Positions 36,245-45,340 are shown, numbered from the stretch's first letter. The stretch: 64,000 nucleotides of DNA from Leucobacter allii (GCF_022919155.1 NZ_CP095045.1:1922001-1986000), one strand, 5' to 3'. Notes: a model not told the origin generated them from the sequence alone. Numbers and translations are program-made.

Positions 36245-37483
36245 CTACGCGGGGTCGCCCGCCGCGACGCGGTCGAGGGCCGCGTGCAGGTGACGCACGA
36301 AGGCCTCGGGGTGCTCGGCGTGCGGGAAGTGCCCGAGCTCGGGCATCTCGGCGAACGAGCCGTTCGGGATGCGCGCGGCGAGCTCCCGGGAGCGCGCCGT
36401 GGGGACGCTGGTGTCGTAGGCGCCGCTGAGCACGGCGATGTGCGGCGACCCCTGCGACAGGCCGAGCTCGACGTCGGCCAGGTTCCAGGCGAGGTAGGAA
36501 TCGATGTCCGCGGCGTAGAGCCCGAAGCCCCCCGACGAGTACCCCCACCAGACGCGCTGCTTGAAGGGCTCGGGCGACGACGGGTTCATGAGCCCGTAGG
36601 TCCACTCGGGGATGAACAGCGCAGGGTTCACCCGGGTGCCGCGCAGGTGCTCGTTCGCCCGCGCCGTGACCGAGGGACCCGCCTGGCAGGACACGGCGCC
36701 CGCGAAGCGTTCGGGGTGGGTGGCGATGGCGTGCACGACCGCGGCGCCGCCCATCGAGACCCCGAGCAGCGTGGGTCGTCGGAGCCCGAGCACGTCGCTG
36801 ACCGCGACGATGAACTCCGTGTAGCTCTCCGGGGTGAGCCGATAGCTCCCCACCGGGGCGTCCCAGGCCGGTGAGGACTTGCCATGCCATGGCAGGTCGA
36901 CGGTGATGAGTTCGCAACGATCCGTGAGGTCGGTGTGCGTCATCACCCCGTGCCACTGACTCGTCTCGCTTCCGGCGGTGGCGAACGCGAGGAGCGGTGC
37001 ACCGCTCCCGGCTCGCTCCACGTAGACGTCGCTCGTGCCGAGCGACGTCGTGATGCGATGGTAGCGACCGACTGCCGCGAGCGGCCGGCCCACGTCGCTG
37101 CGCACCCTGGCCCCGCGCGCCGCGTCGATGAGCGCGCGCACGAGATGGACGTTCCGCTCGTAGGCGATCGTCGCCCCCGACACGGCGATCGCCCCGGTGC
37201 GCACGAGATGGACGACGCTGTGCGTTCCGGCGGCGGGCCGTTCGGCGAGGAGGGCTGACCAGGTCTCGTCATCGCCGGTGAGGGCGAACTCGGGCGCGAC
37301 GTCGGAATCCTCCGCACGCCCCCGCACCCCCTCCGCGGAGGCTTCGAGGAGGACGCCCCAGTCCCTCCCGCGAAGCGCGAAACGGGTCCGGGCACCGGTT
37401 CCGAGGGCCGCGATCTCGCGCGAGGCCGCGCCTCGGAGCAGACGGCGCCGCAGCTCCGCGGCGTCCGCGGTCGGCTCAGGCAC
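36245..37483 (-). CDS. Alpha/beta hydrolase with N-terminal SCP2-like domain
   Basis: 412 residues from GTG 37483, which overlaps the stop of the MBL-fold gene. Residues about 20-120 look like a sterol-carrier-type module (FALRGRDWGVLLEASAEGVRG...). From residue 140 an alpha/beta hydrolase follows: nucleophile elbow GVSMGG (Ser), acid in SGAYDTSVP, His in ELGHFPHAEHPEAF. The two-part build is seen in enol-lactone or meta-cleavage-type hydrolases only occasionally, so the N-terminal part may bind a hydrophobic substrate. Last gene of a five-gene operon led by a GntR regulator. Confidence 0.78.
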   Translation of the reverse strand: MPEPTADAAELRRRLLRGAASREIAALGTGARTRFALRGRDWGVLLEASAEGVRGRAEDSDVAPEFALTGDDETWSALLAERPAAGTHSVVHLVRTGAIAVSGATIAYERNVHLVRALIDAARGARVRSDVGRPLAAVGRYHRITTSLGTSDVYVERAGSGAPLLAFATAGSETSQWHGVMTHTDLTDRCELITVDLPWHGKSSPAWDAPVGSYRLTPESYTEFIVAVSDVLGLRRPTLLGVSMGGAAVVHAIATHPERFAGAVSCQAGPSVTARANEHLRGTRVNPALFIPEWTYGLMNPSSPEPFKQRVWWGYSSGGFGLYAADIDSYLAWNLADVELGLSQGSPHIAVLSGAYDTSVPTARSRELAARIPNGSFAEMPELGHFPHAEHPEAFVRHLHAALDRVAAGDPA

Positions 37484-38273
37484 GACGCGCCCCGATGACG
37501 GCGGCGAGACCGGGCAGCGGTTCCCCCAGCGGTGCGAAGCGTTGGAGCTCCCCCGCATCGTGCCCGGTCACGATCGCGGCCGCCGGCGCGGACCGGAGCC
37601 AGTCGAGCGCCGCATACGAGCGGGGCAGGTCCGCCATGGACTGGAAGAGCATGTCGCGATCGAGCTCCTCGTGGAAATGCGCGGCATCCGCCGCGAGGAT
37701 CACCGGACCGATCTCGGTCGCCACGCGTACGACCAGCTGCCCCGGCGTGTGGCCGCCGACCTCGATGAGCTCGACGCCCGGGGCGATCTCCACCCGCTCG
37801 TCGAACTCGCGCAGACGCCCCTCGGCGCGGGCGCGGACCAAATCGCGGATCTCCTCCTGGTCGCCGTAGTGCGCGAACAGCGGCCGCGTCGCGTACTCGC
37901 CCGTCCAGAACGCGAACTCCCTGCGCGCGATGTGCACGGGCGAGCGCGAGAACGCGCCGAGATTGCCGATGTGGTCGTAGTGCGCATGGGTCACGACGAC
38001 GGGGTTCCCCGCGTCGGCGCGCAGACCGATCCGCGCGAGCGCGTCGAGCGGATCGATCAGCACCTCCCTGCCCCGCTTGGCGGCACCGGCCGCGGAGTAG
38101 CCCGTGTCGACGTGGATGACGTCGTCGCCGCTGCGCAGCACCCACAGATAGTAGTCGAGCCGGAAAGCGTCGTCCGGTTCTCCGTAGAATCCGTAGTTCA
38201 TGTACACGTCGCTGCGCCGGGCGGCGCGGGTGCCGTGCTTGATGATCAGGATCTCCCAGGTCTTGGGTGCCAC
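37476..38273 (-). CDS. MBL-fold metallohydrolase (lactonase-like)
   Basis: 265 residues. The dinuclear zinc motif VVTHAHYDHIGNLG (HxHxDH) is intact, with later ligands in GGHTPGQL, ILAADAAHFHEEL and VTGHDAGEL. The N-terminal YYLWVLRSGDDVIHVDTGYSA segment and length are close to N-acyl-homoserine lactonases (AiiA-like), but in this catabolic operon it more likely opens a ring lactone or thioester intermediate. ATG 38273; 45 bp after the CMD-family gene. Confidence 0.83.
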   Translation of the reverse strand: MAPKTWEILIIKHGTRAARRSDVYMNYGFYGEPDDAFRLDYYLWVLRSGDDVIHVDTGYSAAGAAKRGREVLIDPLDALARIGLRADAGNPVVVTHAHYDHIGNLGAFSRSPVHIARREFAFWTGEYATRPLFAHYGDQEEIRDLVRARAEGRLREFDERVEIAPGVELIEVGGHTPGQLVVRVATEIGPVILAADAAHFHEELDRDMLFQSMADLPRSYAALDWLRSAPAAAIVTGHDAGELQRFAPLGEPLPGLAAVIGARRA

Positions 38274-38318
38274 TGCTGTCCTTCGTCGGGTGCTGCCGGG
38301 GTGCTGAGCGTTCGGCGC

Positions 38319-38738
38319 CTAGGCGCCGGTGCCGCCCTCGTGCGCGGTCACCGTGGGTTCGATGCCCTCGGCACCCACGACTTCCTTCCACGCATCGAAG
38401 CCGGTCTGGAAGGCGACGACGCCGGCCTCCGGCAGAGCGATCTCGATCGCCTCGAGGATCTCCGTCGGTGTCAGCCCGAGATCGAGGGCGACGCGGATGT
38501 GCGACTGGATGTGCCCCTTCGCCGCGCGCATGACGGTGAGCGAGACGATGAAGATGAGCTCTTTGGTCTTGCGATCGAGCGTGCGCTGATCGAGGTAGGC
38601 GGCGGAGACCAGCCCGTTCGCCGCCTGCAGCACGTCGAAGTCCTGCTTCGCCATGACCTTGTGGTAGTCGAGGACGTAGCCGCGCTTGCGGGCCATGTCG
38701 TCGATGTACTCCTGAGCCTGGGTCGTCGTGTCGGTCAT
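38319..38738 (-). CDS. Carboxymuconolactone decarboxylase family protein
   Basis: 139 residues, all helical. The family core is LDRKTKELIFIVSLTVMRAAKGHIQSHIRVALDLGLTPTEILEAIEIALPEAGVVAF. The Cys-x-x-Cys of peroxidase-type AhpD is absent (GHIQSH instead), so a decarboxylase-like or isomerase role is more plausible than peroxide reduction. Overlaps the dehydrogenase stop upstream by four bases, so it is tightly coupled in the operon. Confidence 0.82.
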   Translation of the reverse strand: MTDTTTQAQEYIDDMARKRGYVLDYHKVMAKQDFDVLQAANGLVSAAYLDQRTLDRKTKELIFIVSLTVMRAAKGHIQSHIRVALDLGLTPTEILEAIEIALPEAGVVAFQTGFDAWKEVVGAEGIEPTVTAHEGGTGA

Positions 38739-39643
38739 GCGTCCTCCTGGGTGATGGGAGTACCGGCGAGGTGCTCGTATACTCGTGCGATTTCGGTGTG
38801 GTCGGGGTGATCCCCGAGGGACTCGCGCCCCTCGCTCAGGATCCGGTAGGCGGTGCGGGAGAGCTCGGAGGCCGCCTCGGGGACCTCGATCTGCATCGCG
38901 ATGCCCATGTCCTTGAGCATGAGGTCGTAGGCGAAGTTCGACGCGTAGCCGCCGGGCAGGATGTGCTCGACGAACTTGACCCGGCTCGCCTGGCTCATGC
39001 CGGTCGAGGCGTTGAGCACGTCGATGATGCGCTCGGGGGCGATGCCGGCGGCCTGCGCGCGGAGCACCGCTTCGCTCGCGACGGCGATGTTCGTGGCGCT
39101 GACGAGATTGTTGATCGCCTTCGCCGCGTGGCCGGCGCCGCTGCCCCCGACGACGACGATCGTGGACCCCACGGCCTCGAGATAGGGCCTCGCCCGCTCG
39201 ATCGCCGCATCGCCGCCGCCGACGAGCATGGTGAGCTCGCCGGTGGCCGCCTTCGAGATGCCGCCGGAGACAGGGCCGTCGACGTAGTCGATACCGCGTT
39301 CGTCCGCGGCGGCCGCGAGCTTCTGGGTGCTGGCGGGGACGCTCGAGCCCATGTCGATCACGAGGGCGCCCGAGTCGAGCCGCGCGAGCAGGCCGTCGCC
39401 GTCGCCGCCTGCTGCGCCGAGCAGGATCTCCTCGACGTGCGCGCTCGTGGGCAGCATGAGGATGACGGTGCCGATCCCCTCGATCTCGGCGAGATCGTAC
39501 ACGGGCTCCGCCCCGGTCTGGGCGGCGACCTCGTCGACTGCCTCCCGGAACACGTCGTGCACGGCGGTCGGGAAGCGCTCGGCGATATGCGCCGACATCG
39601 GTCGGCCCATTCTCCCGAGGCCGATGAACAGGGTGCGGGTCAC
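38735..39643 (-). CDS. NAD(P)-dependent 3-hydroxyisobutyrate dehydrogenase-family enzyme
   Basis: 302 residues. N-terminal Rossmann motif FIGLGRMGRPMSAHI (residues 6-20), the substrate loop YVDGPVSGGISKAATGELTMLVGG, and the catalytic lysine in GAGHAAKAINNLVSATN. The C-terminal helices carry SNFAYDLMLKDMGIAMQ, standard for beta-hydroxyacid dehydrogenases (HIBADH, tartronate semialdehyde reductase). Substrate not decidable. It overlaps the GntR gene start region by four bases, so both are expressed together. Confidence 0.87.
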   Translation of the reverse strand: MTRTLFIGLGRMGRPMSAHIAERFPTAVHDVFREAVDEVAAQTGAEPVYDLAEIEGIGTVILMLPTSAHVEEILLGAAGGDGDGLLARLDSGALVIDMGSSVPASTQKLAAAADERGIDYVDGPVSGGISKAATGELTMLVGGGDAAIERARPYLEAVGSTIVVVGGSGAGHAAKAINNLVSATNIAVASEAVLRAQAAGIAPERIIDVLNASTGMSQASRVKFVEHILPGGYASNFAYDLMLKDMGIAMQIEVPEAASELSRTAYRILSEGRESLGDHPDHTEIARVYEHLAGTPITQEDA

Positions 39644-40353
39644 GGTGTCTCCTCTGCTGGGGTCGGGGCGGCTCCGGCCAGGGCCGGGGGCGTCAAGTAG
39701 TCGAGCGCGGTCGGCGTGAGGTGACCGAGCGCGATGCGGGAGGCCGCGACGACGTGCGCGACGCTCGCGTCGTACGCCCGCACCGGATCCCGATCCGCGA
39801 TCGCCTCGACGACGGCGCGCAGCTCGGCGAGCATCTGGGGCCCGCGGTTCGGGGTGCTCAGCGTCACCCGGCGGAGCTGACTGATGCGGGACTGCACGTT
39901 GTCGAGCTGCTCGCCGATGATGGCGTTGTGGCTCGCGGCGATGAGCGCCTCGTAGAAGCGGTGCTTCGCCTCGAGCAGGCGATCGACGGGTTCGAGGTTC
40001 GCCGAGACGTGGCCGAGTGCCACGTAGATCGCGGAGATCTCCGCGTCGCTCGCCTGGGTGGCGGCGAGGCGGGCGGCGGTCGCCTCGAGCGCCGCCCGCA
40101 CCTCGTAGAGCTGCCTGGCCTGGTCGTCCGTGAGCTCGGCGACCATCGGCCCGACCTGGGGCTCGATGCGGATGAGCCGCTCGGACTCGAGCTGCCGCAG
40201 CGCCTCGCGCACGACCGTCCTGCTGACCTGCAGCTCCTCGCCGAGCTCCCGCTCCTTCACGCGCTCACCGGCGGCGTAGTCGCCCCGGACGATGCGCGCC
40301 CGCAGCTCCTGCACGGCTTGTTCGCGCACTGGCGCGGCTCGTCGTTCCAGCAT
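39640..40353 (-). CDS. GntR-family regulator with FCD effector domain
   Basis: 237 residues. Winged helix at residues 8-75 (QELRARIVRGDYAAGERVKERELGEELQVSRTVVREALRQLESERLIRIEP), then the FCD all-helical domain (85-220) that binds carboxylated ligands, usually through a metal held by Asp/His; LEAKHRFYEALIAASHNAI and AYDASVAHVV carry likely His ligands. As first gene of the operon ending at 36245, with a palindrome 16 bp upstream, it is probably autoregulatory and responds to the pathway's organic acid. Confidence 0.88.
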   Translation of the reverse strand: MLERRAAPVREQAVQELRARIVRGDYAAGERVKERELGEELQVSRTVVREALRQLESERLIRIEPQVGPMVAELTDDQARQLYEVRAALEATAARLAATQASDAEISAIYVALGHVSANLEPVDRLLEAKHRFYEALIAASHNAIIGEQLDNVQSRISQLRRVTLSTPNRGPQMLAELRAVVEAIADRDPVRAYDASVAHVVAASRIALGHLTPTALDYLTPPALAGAAPTPAEETP

Positions 40354-40369
40354 CCGGCACCTCCATTCG

Positions 40370-40385
40370 GGATTACCGTAATACC
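40370..40385. promoter_or_regulatory. Probable GntR/FCD operator
   Basis: The core ATTACCGTAAT (40372-40382) is symmetric about its central base, inside GGATTACCGTAATACC. It lies directly upstream of the GntR start at 40353 and stands out in GC-rich surroundings. Confidence 0.6.
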
Positions 40386-40415
40386 GTCATCCCGCGCGGC
40401 GCAACTCCGACGCGC

Positions 40416-41339
40416 TCACACCTCCGCCGCGAGCCCCTGGAGGACCTCGCGCAGCCAGAGATGCTGCGGAGTCCCATCGACACGGGCGTTCCACAGCGCC
40501 GAGATGGTGAAGCGCGGGCCGTGCAGCGGGACCGGACTGAGCTCGAGATCGAGGAGCTCGGTCAGCGCGCGCGCCGCGTGCTCGGGGATCGTCGCGATCA
40601 CCGGCGTCGTGGAGAGGATCGAGACGAGGCCGGCGAAATGACTCACGGCGCAGAGGATCTTGCGCTGGTGTCCGCGAGCCGCCAGGAGGTCGTCGACCCA
40701 GCCGCGCTGCACGTCGTAGGAGACCCTGACGTGGTCGAGGGCGGCGTACTCCTCGAAGGTCACGGGCTGCGAGAGGCGGAGCAGGCGCGGGTTGTACACG
40801 CACAGGTACCCTCCCGAGGCGAACGGCTCCGAGAGCACGTCCGCGCCCTGGGTGCGCGGCGTGACCGTGAGCGTCAGGTCGTTGCGCGGATTCTCGACGC
40901 TCTCCCGCCAGAGCGCGCTGTTCGTCTGGTGGATCGCGAACTCCACCCTCCAGCGCTCGGCGAGCTTGAGCCGCGCGAGCCGCGGCGCGAGCACGAGCTC
41001 GAGGTCGTCGGACATCGCCAGGTGCATGATCCGGTCGCTCCGGGTCGGCTCGAACTCGGGGTCCTCGTAGATGACCCCGGCGATGGACGTCAGCGTCGGA
41101 CCGATCCTCGCCGAGATCGCGAGCGCGCGCGGCGTCGGAACCATTCCGGCCCGCGTGCGCTCGAAGAGCGGATCACCGAACAGCGCGCGCAGGCGCGCGA
41201 GCGCCGCGCTCACGGCGCTCTGGCTGAGCTTGAGCTTCACCGCGGCCCGCGTGACGCTCGCCTCCTGCATGAGCGCCTGGAAGACGACCAGGAGGTTCAG
41301 ATCCACACGGCGCAAATCGATTACATTCATATCAGGCAT
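40416..41339 (-). CDS. LysR-family transcriptional regulator
   Basis: 307 residues from ATG 41339; ATG 41330 is equally possible, and TTG 41351 less so. Residues 8-65 are the LysR helix-turn-helix (DLNLLVVFQALMQEASVTRAAVKLKLSQSAVSAALARLRALFGDPLFERT), followed by the two-lobed periplasmic-binding-like effector domain. NodD-like features (PTPRALAI, HLAMSDDLELVLAPRL) suggest the NodD/LinR branch. Divergent from the MHS transporter-nitrilase operon, which it probably controls with the coupled palindrome at 41339. Confidence 0.87.
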   Translation of the reverse strand: MPDMNVIDLRRVDLNLLVVFQALMQEASVTRAAVKLKLSQSAVSAALARLRALFGDPLFERTRAGMVPTPRALAISARIGPTLTSIAGVIYEDPEFEPTRSDRIMHLAMSDDLELVLAPRLARLKLAERWRVEFAIHQTNSALWRESVENPRNDLTLTVTPRTQGADVLSEPFASGGYLCVYNPRLLRLSQPVTFEEYAALDHVRVSYDVQRGWVDDLLAARGHQRKILCAVSHFAGLVSILSTTPVIATIPEHAARALTELLDLELSPVPLHGPRFTISALWNARVDGTPQHLWLREVLQGLAAEV

Positions 41340-41350
41340 GATAATTATCA
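41339..41350. promoter_or_regulatory. LysR-type palindromic binding site
   Basis: TGATAATTATCA is a perfect 12-bp palindrome, very AT-rich for this genome, lying against the LysR start and about 80 bp upstream of the divergent transporter. It fits the short inverted-repeat/T-N11-A sites used by LysR regulators. Confidence 0.62.
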
Positions 41351-41428
41351 ATTGGACAAAGTTTCCACTTCGTTACACAGTGGTGTCGTCATCCGTACAC
41401 GCTGCGAAGCGACCGAAGGAGCTCACTC

Positions 41429-42784
41429 ATGCAGTCCACCGAGACCAGCACCCCCGACCGGGGCGACGCGCAGGCCGCGACGCCCCGCAGCGACACCGAA
41501 CTGCTCACCCTGCCGAAGTCGGAGCAGCGCAAGCGTCTCGCCGCCGTCGGCATCGGCAATTTCATGGAGTGGTTCGACTTCGCGATCTACGGCTACTTCG
41601 CCGCCATCATCGGCGCGCAGTTCTTCCCCTCGGGCGACCCGACGGCCGAGATGCTCTCCTCGCTCGCCGTGTTCGCCGTCGGCTTCGTCTCCCGCCCGGT
41701 CGGCGCGCTCTTCCTCGGGCCCATCGGCGACAAGTTCGGCCGCCGCACGGTCCTCATCATCACGGTGCTGAGCATGGGCATCATCACGGCCCTCATCGGC
41801 CTCACCCCCTCGTACGCGGCGATCGGCATCGCCGCGCCGATCCTCGTCGTGATCCTCCGCCTGCTGCAGGGCATGATGGTCGGCGGCGAGTGGACGAGCG
41901 CCGCCGCCTACATCGGCGAGAGCGCCCCGAAGCGCAAGCGCGCACTGTTCGCGAGCCTCGTCACCGCGACCGCGGGCCTCGCATTCCTCGTCGGCACCAT
42001 CGTCGCCGCGCTGCTCACCGCCGCGCTCAGCGAGGAGGCCCTGGCGAGCTGGGGCTGGCGCGTGCCGTTCCTCGCCTCGCTCGTCATGGCGATCGTGGCG
42101 GTCTACATCCGCCGCAAGCTCGAGGACACGCCGGTGTATCAGGAGCTCGAGCGCAAGCGCGCCGTCGGGGCCGTCGAGGCCACGAGCCGCGGGCTCAAGG
42201 TGCGCGCGTTCATCATGACCCTCGCGTTCTCGGGCATCTTCGGCGTGAGCCTCTACTACTTCGTGACGTACTCGAACAACCACCTCACCGGCCCCGTGGG
42301 CATGCCCCGCATCGACGCGCTCATCGCGACGGGCGCCGCGATGGTGCTGTACGTCATCTTCAATCCGCTCGTGGGCATGCTCTCCGACCGTGTGGGGCGG
42401 CGCCCCGTGCTCCTCACCGGCGTCATCGGCCTCATCCTCTGGTCGCTGCCGGCGTTCTTCCTCATGAACACCGGGGTGCCCGCTCTCGCCTTCATCGGGC
42501 TCGTGGTCTTCTCGTTCTTCGTCGCCTGCTGCGCGGTGATGAACAACGTGCTGCTCGTCGAGGTCTTCCCCGCCTCGGTGCGATCGACGGGCTCTGCGCT
42601 CGGCTACAACGTCGCCTACGCCCTGCTCGCGGGCCCCGGGCCGCTCATCGCCGCAGCGCTCGTGGCGGGCACGGGTCTTCTCGTCTCCCCCGCGTTCTAC
42701 GTCATCGCGGTGGCCGTGGTCGCCCTCGCCGTGCTGTGGCCGATGCTGAAGGAGACGAAGGACGTCGACATCTCGCACGGCTGA
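41429..42784 (+). CDS. MFS transporter of the metabolite:H+ symporter (MHS) family
   Basis: 451 residues, 12 helices. MHS signature: GIGNFMEWFDFAIYGYFAAIIGAQFFPSGD at the start, VSRPVGALFLGPIGDKFGRRTVLIITVLSMG (MFS loop motif), GMMVGGEWTSAAAYIGE, ending with FFVACCAVMNNVLLVEVFPASVRSTGSALGYN. Relatives carry proline/betaine, shikimate, citrate or aromatic acids with protons. GAAGGAG before the ATG. First gene of an operon with the nitrilase and a YbfB-type MFS gene, so it probably imports the nitrile or its acid product. Confidence 0.88.
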   Translation: MQSTETSTPDRGDAQAATPRSDTELLTLPKSEQRKRLAAVGIGNFMEWFDFAIYGYFAAIIGAQFFPSGDPTAEMLSSLAVFAVGFVSRPVGALFLGPIGDKFGRRTVLIITVLSMGIITALIGLTPSYAAIGIAAPILVVILRLLQGMMVGGEWTSAAAYIGESAPKRKRALFASLVTATAGLAFLVGTIVAALLTAALSEEALASWGWRVPFLASLVMAIVAVYIRRKLEDTPVYQELERKRAVGAVEATSRGLKVRAFIMTLAFSGIFGVSLYYFVTYSNNHLTGPVGMPRIDALIATGAAMVLYVIFNPLVGMLSDRVGRRPVLLTGVIGLILWSLPAFFLMNTGVPALAFIGLVVFSFFVACCAVMNNVLLVEVFPASVRSTGSALGYNVAYALLAGPGPLIAAALVAGTGLLVSPAFYVIAVAVVALAVLWPMLKETKDVDISHG

Positions 42785-42833
42785 GGCGCATCCGATCCCG
42801 CACAGCGCATTCCCACGACGGAAGGAGCCGGCC

Positions 42834-43757
42834 ATGACGAAGGCCGCAGTGATTCAGAGCGCGTCGATCCCGTTCGACGCCGAGGCCGCGACGACGAAGG
42901 CGGAGCGGCTCATCGCCGAGGTCGGCGCCGCCGGAGCGGACCTCGCGGTGTTCCCCGAGGCGTTCATCGGCGGGTACCCGAAGGGCACCGCCTTCGGCGC
43001 GGCGATCGGGATCCGCACCGAGCGCGGTCGCGAGGAGTACGCGCGGTACAGCGCCGGGGCCATCGCGCTCGACGGGCCCGAGGTGCCGCGCCTCGAACAG
43101 GCCGCCGCCGAGCACGGGGTGCACGTCGTGATCGGCGTGATCGAGCGGCTCGGCAACACGCTCTACTGCACGGCGCTCATGATCTCGCCGGAGACGGGCC
43201 TCGCCGGCGCGCACCGCAAGCTCATGCCCACGGGCACCGAGCGTCTCGTGTGGGGCTTCGGCGACGGCTCGACGCTCGACACCATGGATGCACCGTTCGG
43301 CCGCGTCGGCTCGGTGATCTGCTGGGAGAACTACATGCCGCTCATGCGGCAGGCGATGTACGCGAAGGGGGTGCAGTTCTACTGCGCTCCCACCGCGGAC
43401 GACCGCCCCAGCTGGCAGGCGACCATGACGCACGTCGCGATCGAGGGCCGGGTGTTCGTGCTGTCGGCCTGCCAGTACCTCACACGGGCGGATCTACCGG
43501 CGGATCACCCGATCGACGTCGAGGCGCCGCACGGCGACGTCCTCATGCGCGGCGGCAGCGTGATCATCGATCCCGCCGGGACCGTGCTCGCCGGGCCGGT
43601 GTTCGACGAGGAGACCATCCTCTACGCCGAGCTCGATCTCTCGGTGAAGACCCGCTCCCATCTCGACTTCGATCCGGTCGGTCACTACGCGAGACCGGAC
43701 GTGTTCTCGCTGACGGTGGACACCCGCCCGCGTCAGGCGGTGACGTTCACGGAGTAG
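42834..43757 (+). CDS. Nitrilase
   Basis: 307 residues. Catalytic triad: Glu42 (FPEAFIGGYPKG), Lys near 127 (AHRKLMPTGTERLVWGFGDGS), Cys near 161 (SVICWENYMPL). The GGYPKG and CWENYMPL motifs mark true nitrilases (nitrile to carboxylic acid plus ammonia) rather than amidases. RBS gaaggag 8 nt upstream of ATG. Sits between two transporters and near hydrolases and a dehydrogenase, suggesting use of a natural nitrile (for example a plant-derived arylacetonitrile) as nitrogen source; the substrate is inference. Confidence 0.9.
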   Translation: MTKAAVIQSASIPFDAEAATTKAERLIAEVGAAGADLAVFPEAFIGGYPKGTAFGAAIGIRTERGREEYARYSAGAIALDGPEVPRLEQAAAEHGVHVVIGVIERLGNTLYCTALMISPETGLAGAHRKLMPTGTERLVWGFGDGSTLDTMDAPFGRVGSVICWENYMPLMRQAMYAKGVQFYCAPTADDRPSWQATMTHVAIEGRVFVLSACQYLTRADLPADHPIDVEAPHGDVLMRGGSVIIDPAGTVLAGPVFDEETILYAELDLSVKTRSHLDFDPVGHYARPDVFSLTVDTRPRQAVTFTE

Positions 43758-43758
43758 C

Positions 43759-45015
43759 GTGGATACCCTCATGCAGTCCGCAGCGATTCCTCCGCGGCCC
43801 GCACCGCAGACGGCCGACTGGCTCGTCGCGGTTCGGGCCGGTGCCGTACTCGCAGCGGCGATCGGCGTGGGGCGGTTCGTCTTCACGCCGATCCTGCCGC
43901 TCATGGAGGCGGAAGCCGGACTGTCGGCCCAGCACGCGGGGCTCGTGGCGACCGCGAACTATGTGGGGTATCTCGTGGGAGCGCTGCTCGGCATCGCGGC
44001 TCCGCGGCTCGGGACGTCGCAGCTCTCCCTGCGGGCGAGCGGGATCGTGCTGCTCCTCTCGCTGCCGGCGATGACGATCGCGCAGGGGACCCTCGCGTGG
44101 TGTGCGATCCGGTTGGTCGCGGGGGTCGCGAGCGCGCTCGTCTTCATCGTCGCGGGGAATGCGATCCTCACCCGGCTCACGCAGGCGCGACCGCAGTTCG
44201 TGGGCTGGGCCTACGGCGGCCTCGGGGTCGGCATCGCGCTCTCTGGGGTGCTCGTCGCGCTCGTCGGACTCGTCCCCGCCGACGGGTCCGGGCCTGGTGG
44301 ATGGCGAGGAGCCTGGTGGGCGTCGACGGTTCTGGCGGCCGTGCTCCTGGCGCTCGGCTGGAAGCTCGGCGACGGAAGCGCCTCCCCCACCGGGGCCTCC
44401 CTCGCCGCCGGGGCGACTGGGCTCGGAGCGAACGCCGCAGCGGCGCCCGCGGCTCGCCCCGCTCTGCGCGCTCCCCTCGCCGCGAACCGGGGCCGCTTCG
44501 GCCTGCTCTTCGCGTCGTACACGCTCGAAGGCGCCGGATACATCATCGCGGGTACGTTCCTCGTCGCGGCGGTGCACGCGCTCGACGCGGGCCCCCTCAG
44601 CAGCAGCGTGTGGACCGTCGTGGGGCTCGCGGTCATCCCCTCGGGCGCGATCTGGACGTCGCTCGCCGCGCGATTCTCGCGCGCGACGCTGGTCGCCGCG
44701 GCACTCCTCCTGCAGGCCGTCGGGATCGCGCTGCCCGCGCTGATCGAGCAGGCGTGGGCGGGGATGGTGGCGGCGGCGCTGTTCGGCGCGACCTTCATGG
44801 GGATCACGACGCTGTCGCTGGCGGAGGGCCGCGCGCTCGGCTCGCCGCGCGCCGTCGCCCTCCTCACCGCCGGCTACAGCGTGGGGCAGATCGCCGGCCC
44901 GCTCGCCGTCGTGCCGCTCCTCGACGCGGGCTACCGCGGCGCCCTCCTCGTCGGCGCCGGCATCGTCATCGCCGCGGCTGTGGCGGCTGCCGGGATGCGG
45001 GGGCGGCGTAGCTGA
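43759..45015 (+). CDS. YbfB/YjiJ-family MFS transporter
   Basis: 418 residues from GTG 43759; ATG 43771 is the alternative. 12 helices: AAAIGVGRFVFTPILPLM in helix 1 is the YbfB signature, SAQHAGLVATANYVGYLVGALLG in helix 2. The loop between helices 6 and 7 is long and Ala/Gly-rich. The stop of the nitrilase gene lies one base before, so it is in the same operon. It may export the acid product or a toxic analogue. Last host gene before the island. Confidence 0.85.
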   Translation: MDTLMQSAAIPPRPAPQTADWLVAVRAGAVLAAAIGVGRFVFTPILPLMEAEAGLSAQHAGLVATANYVGYLVGALLGIAAPRLGTSQLSLRASGIVLLLSLPAMTIAQGTLAWCAIRLVAGVASALVFIVAGNAILTRLTQARPQFVGWAYGGLGVGIALSGVLVALVGLVPADGSGPGGWRGAWWASTVLAAVLLALGWKLGDGSASPTGASLAAGATGLGANAAAAPAARPALRAPLAANRGRFGLLFASYTLEGAGYIIAGTFLVAAVHALDAGPLSSSVWTVVGLAVIPSGAIWTSLAARFSRATLVAAALLLQAVGIALPALIEQAWAGMVAAALFGATFMGITTLSLAEGRALGSPRAVALLTAGYSVGQIAGPLAVVPLLDAGYRGALLVGAGIVIAAAVAAAGMRGRRS

Positions 45016-45033
45016 GGAGCCGTGGAGATCTTC

Positions 45034-45055
45034 ACTCGAACCAAGAACAACTGAC
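45034..45055. repeat. Left 22-bp att-like direct repeat of the island
   Basis: Identical to 59008-59029 (starts ACTCGAACCAAG, ends CAACTGAC). It equals the T-arm plus variable part of a tRNA-Gln read on the minus strand. It is 18 bp after the stop of the YbfB-type MFS gene, and base composition falls right after it. Confidence 0.7.
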
Positions 45056-45136
45056 GAGCTCCGGCTCTCCGGGTTGCCCCGCGCAAATCTGCTCGATCCT
45101 CGTATTCATGCGGTTCTTAGGCCACCAGTCTACGGG

Positions 45137-45340
45137 TTATCGCGGGTTGATACGACCTCGTTCGGACCCCGCGGAGGGGTTTAGGACCCCGTTTCGGACC
45201 CCGCTGGCAGGCTCGTCGTGAACGTTAGGGCAGTCGGCGAGGCAGCAGGCGCAGCGTTCGATCCCGTGCTCGGCGAGATCGGCGACGCCGTCACAGTGGC
45301 AGCCCTCGACTCGGCACTGGCAGGCGGGCTCACTCGTCAT
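45137..45340 (-). CDS. Small Cys-rich hypothetical protein
   Basis: 67 residues from ATG 45340. Eight cysteines cluster in the first 38 residues (CQCRVEGCHCDG, CACCLADCPN), paired like a double zinc ribbon, followed by a plain tail. No family recognised. Weak ribosome site and a short length make it uncertain, but the regular CxC/CxxC spacing is unlikely by chance in a wrong frame. The rest of 45016-45622 has no other supported gene. Confidence 0.4.
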   Translation of the reverse strand: MTSEPACQCRVEGCHCDGVADLAEHGIERCACCLADCPNVHDEPASGVRNGVLNPSAGSERGRINPR

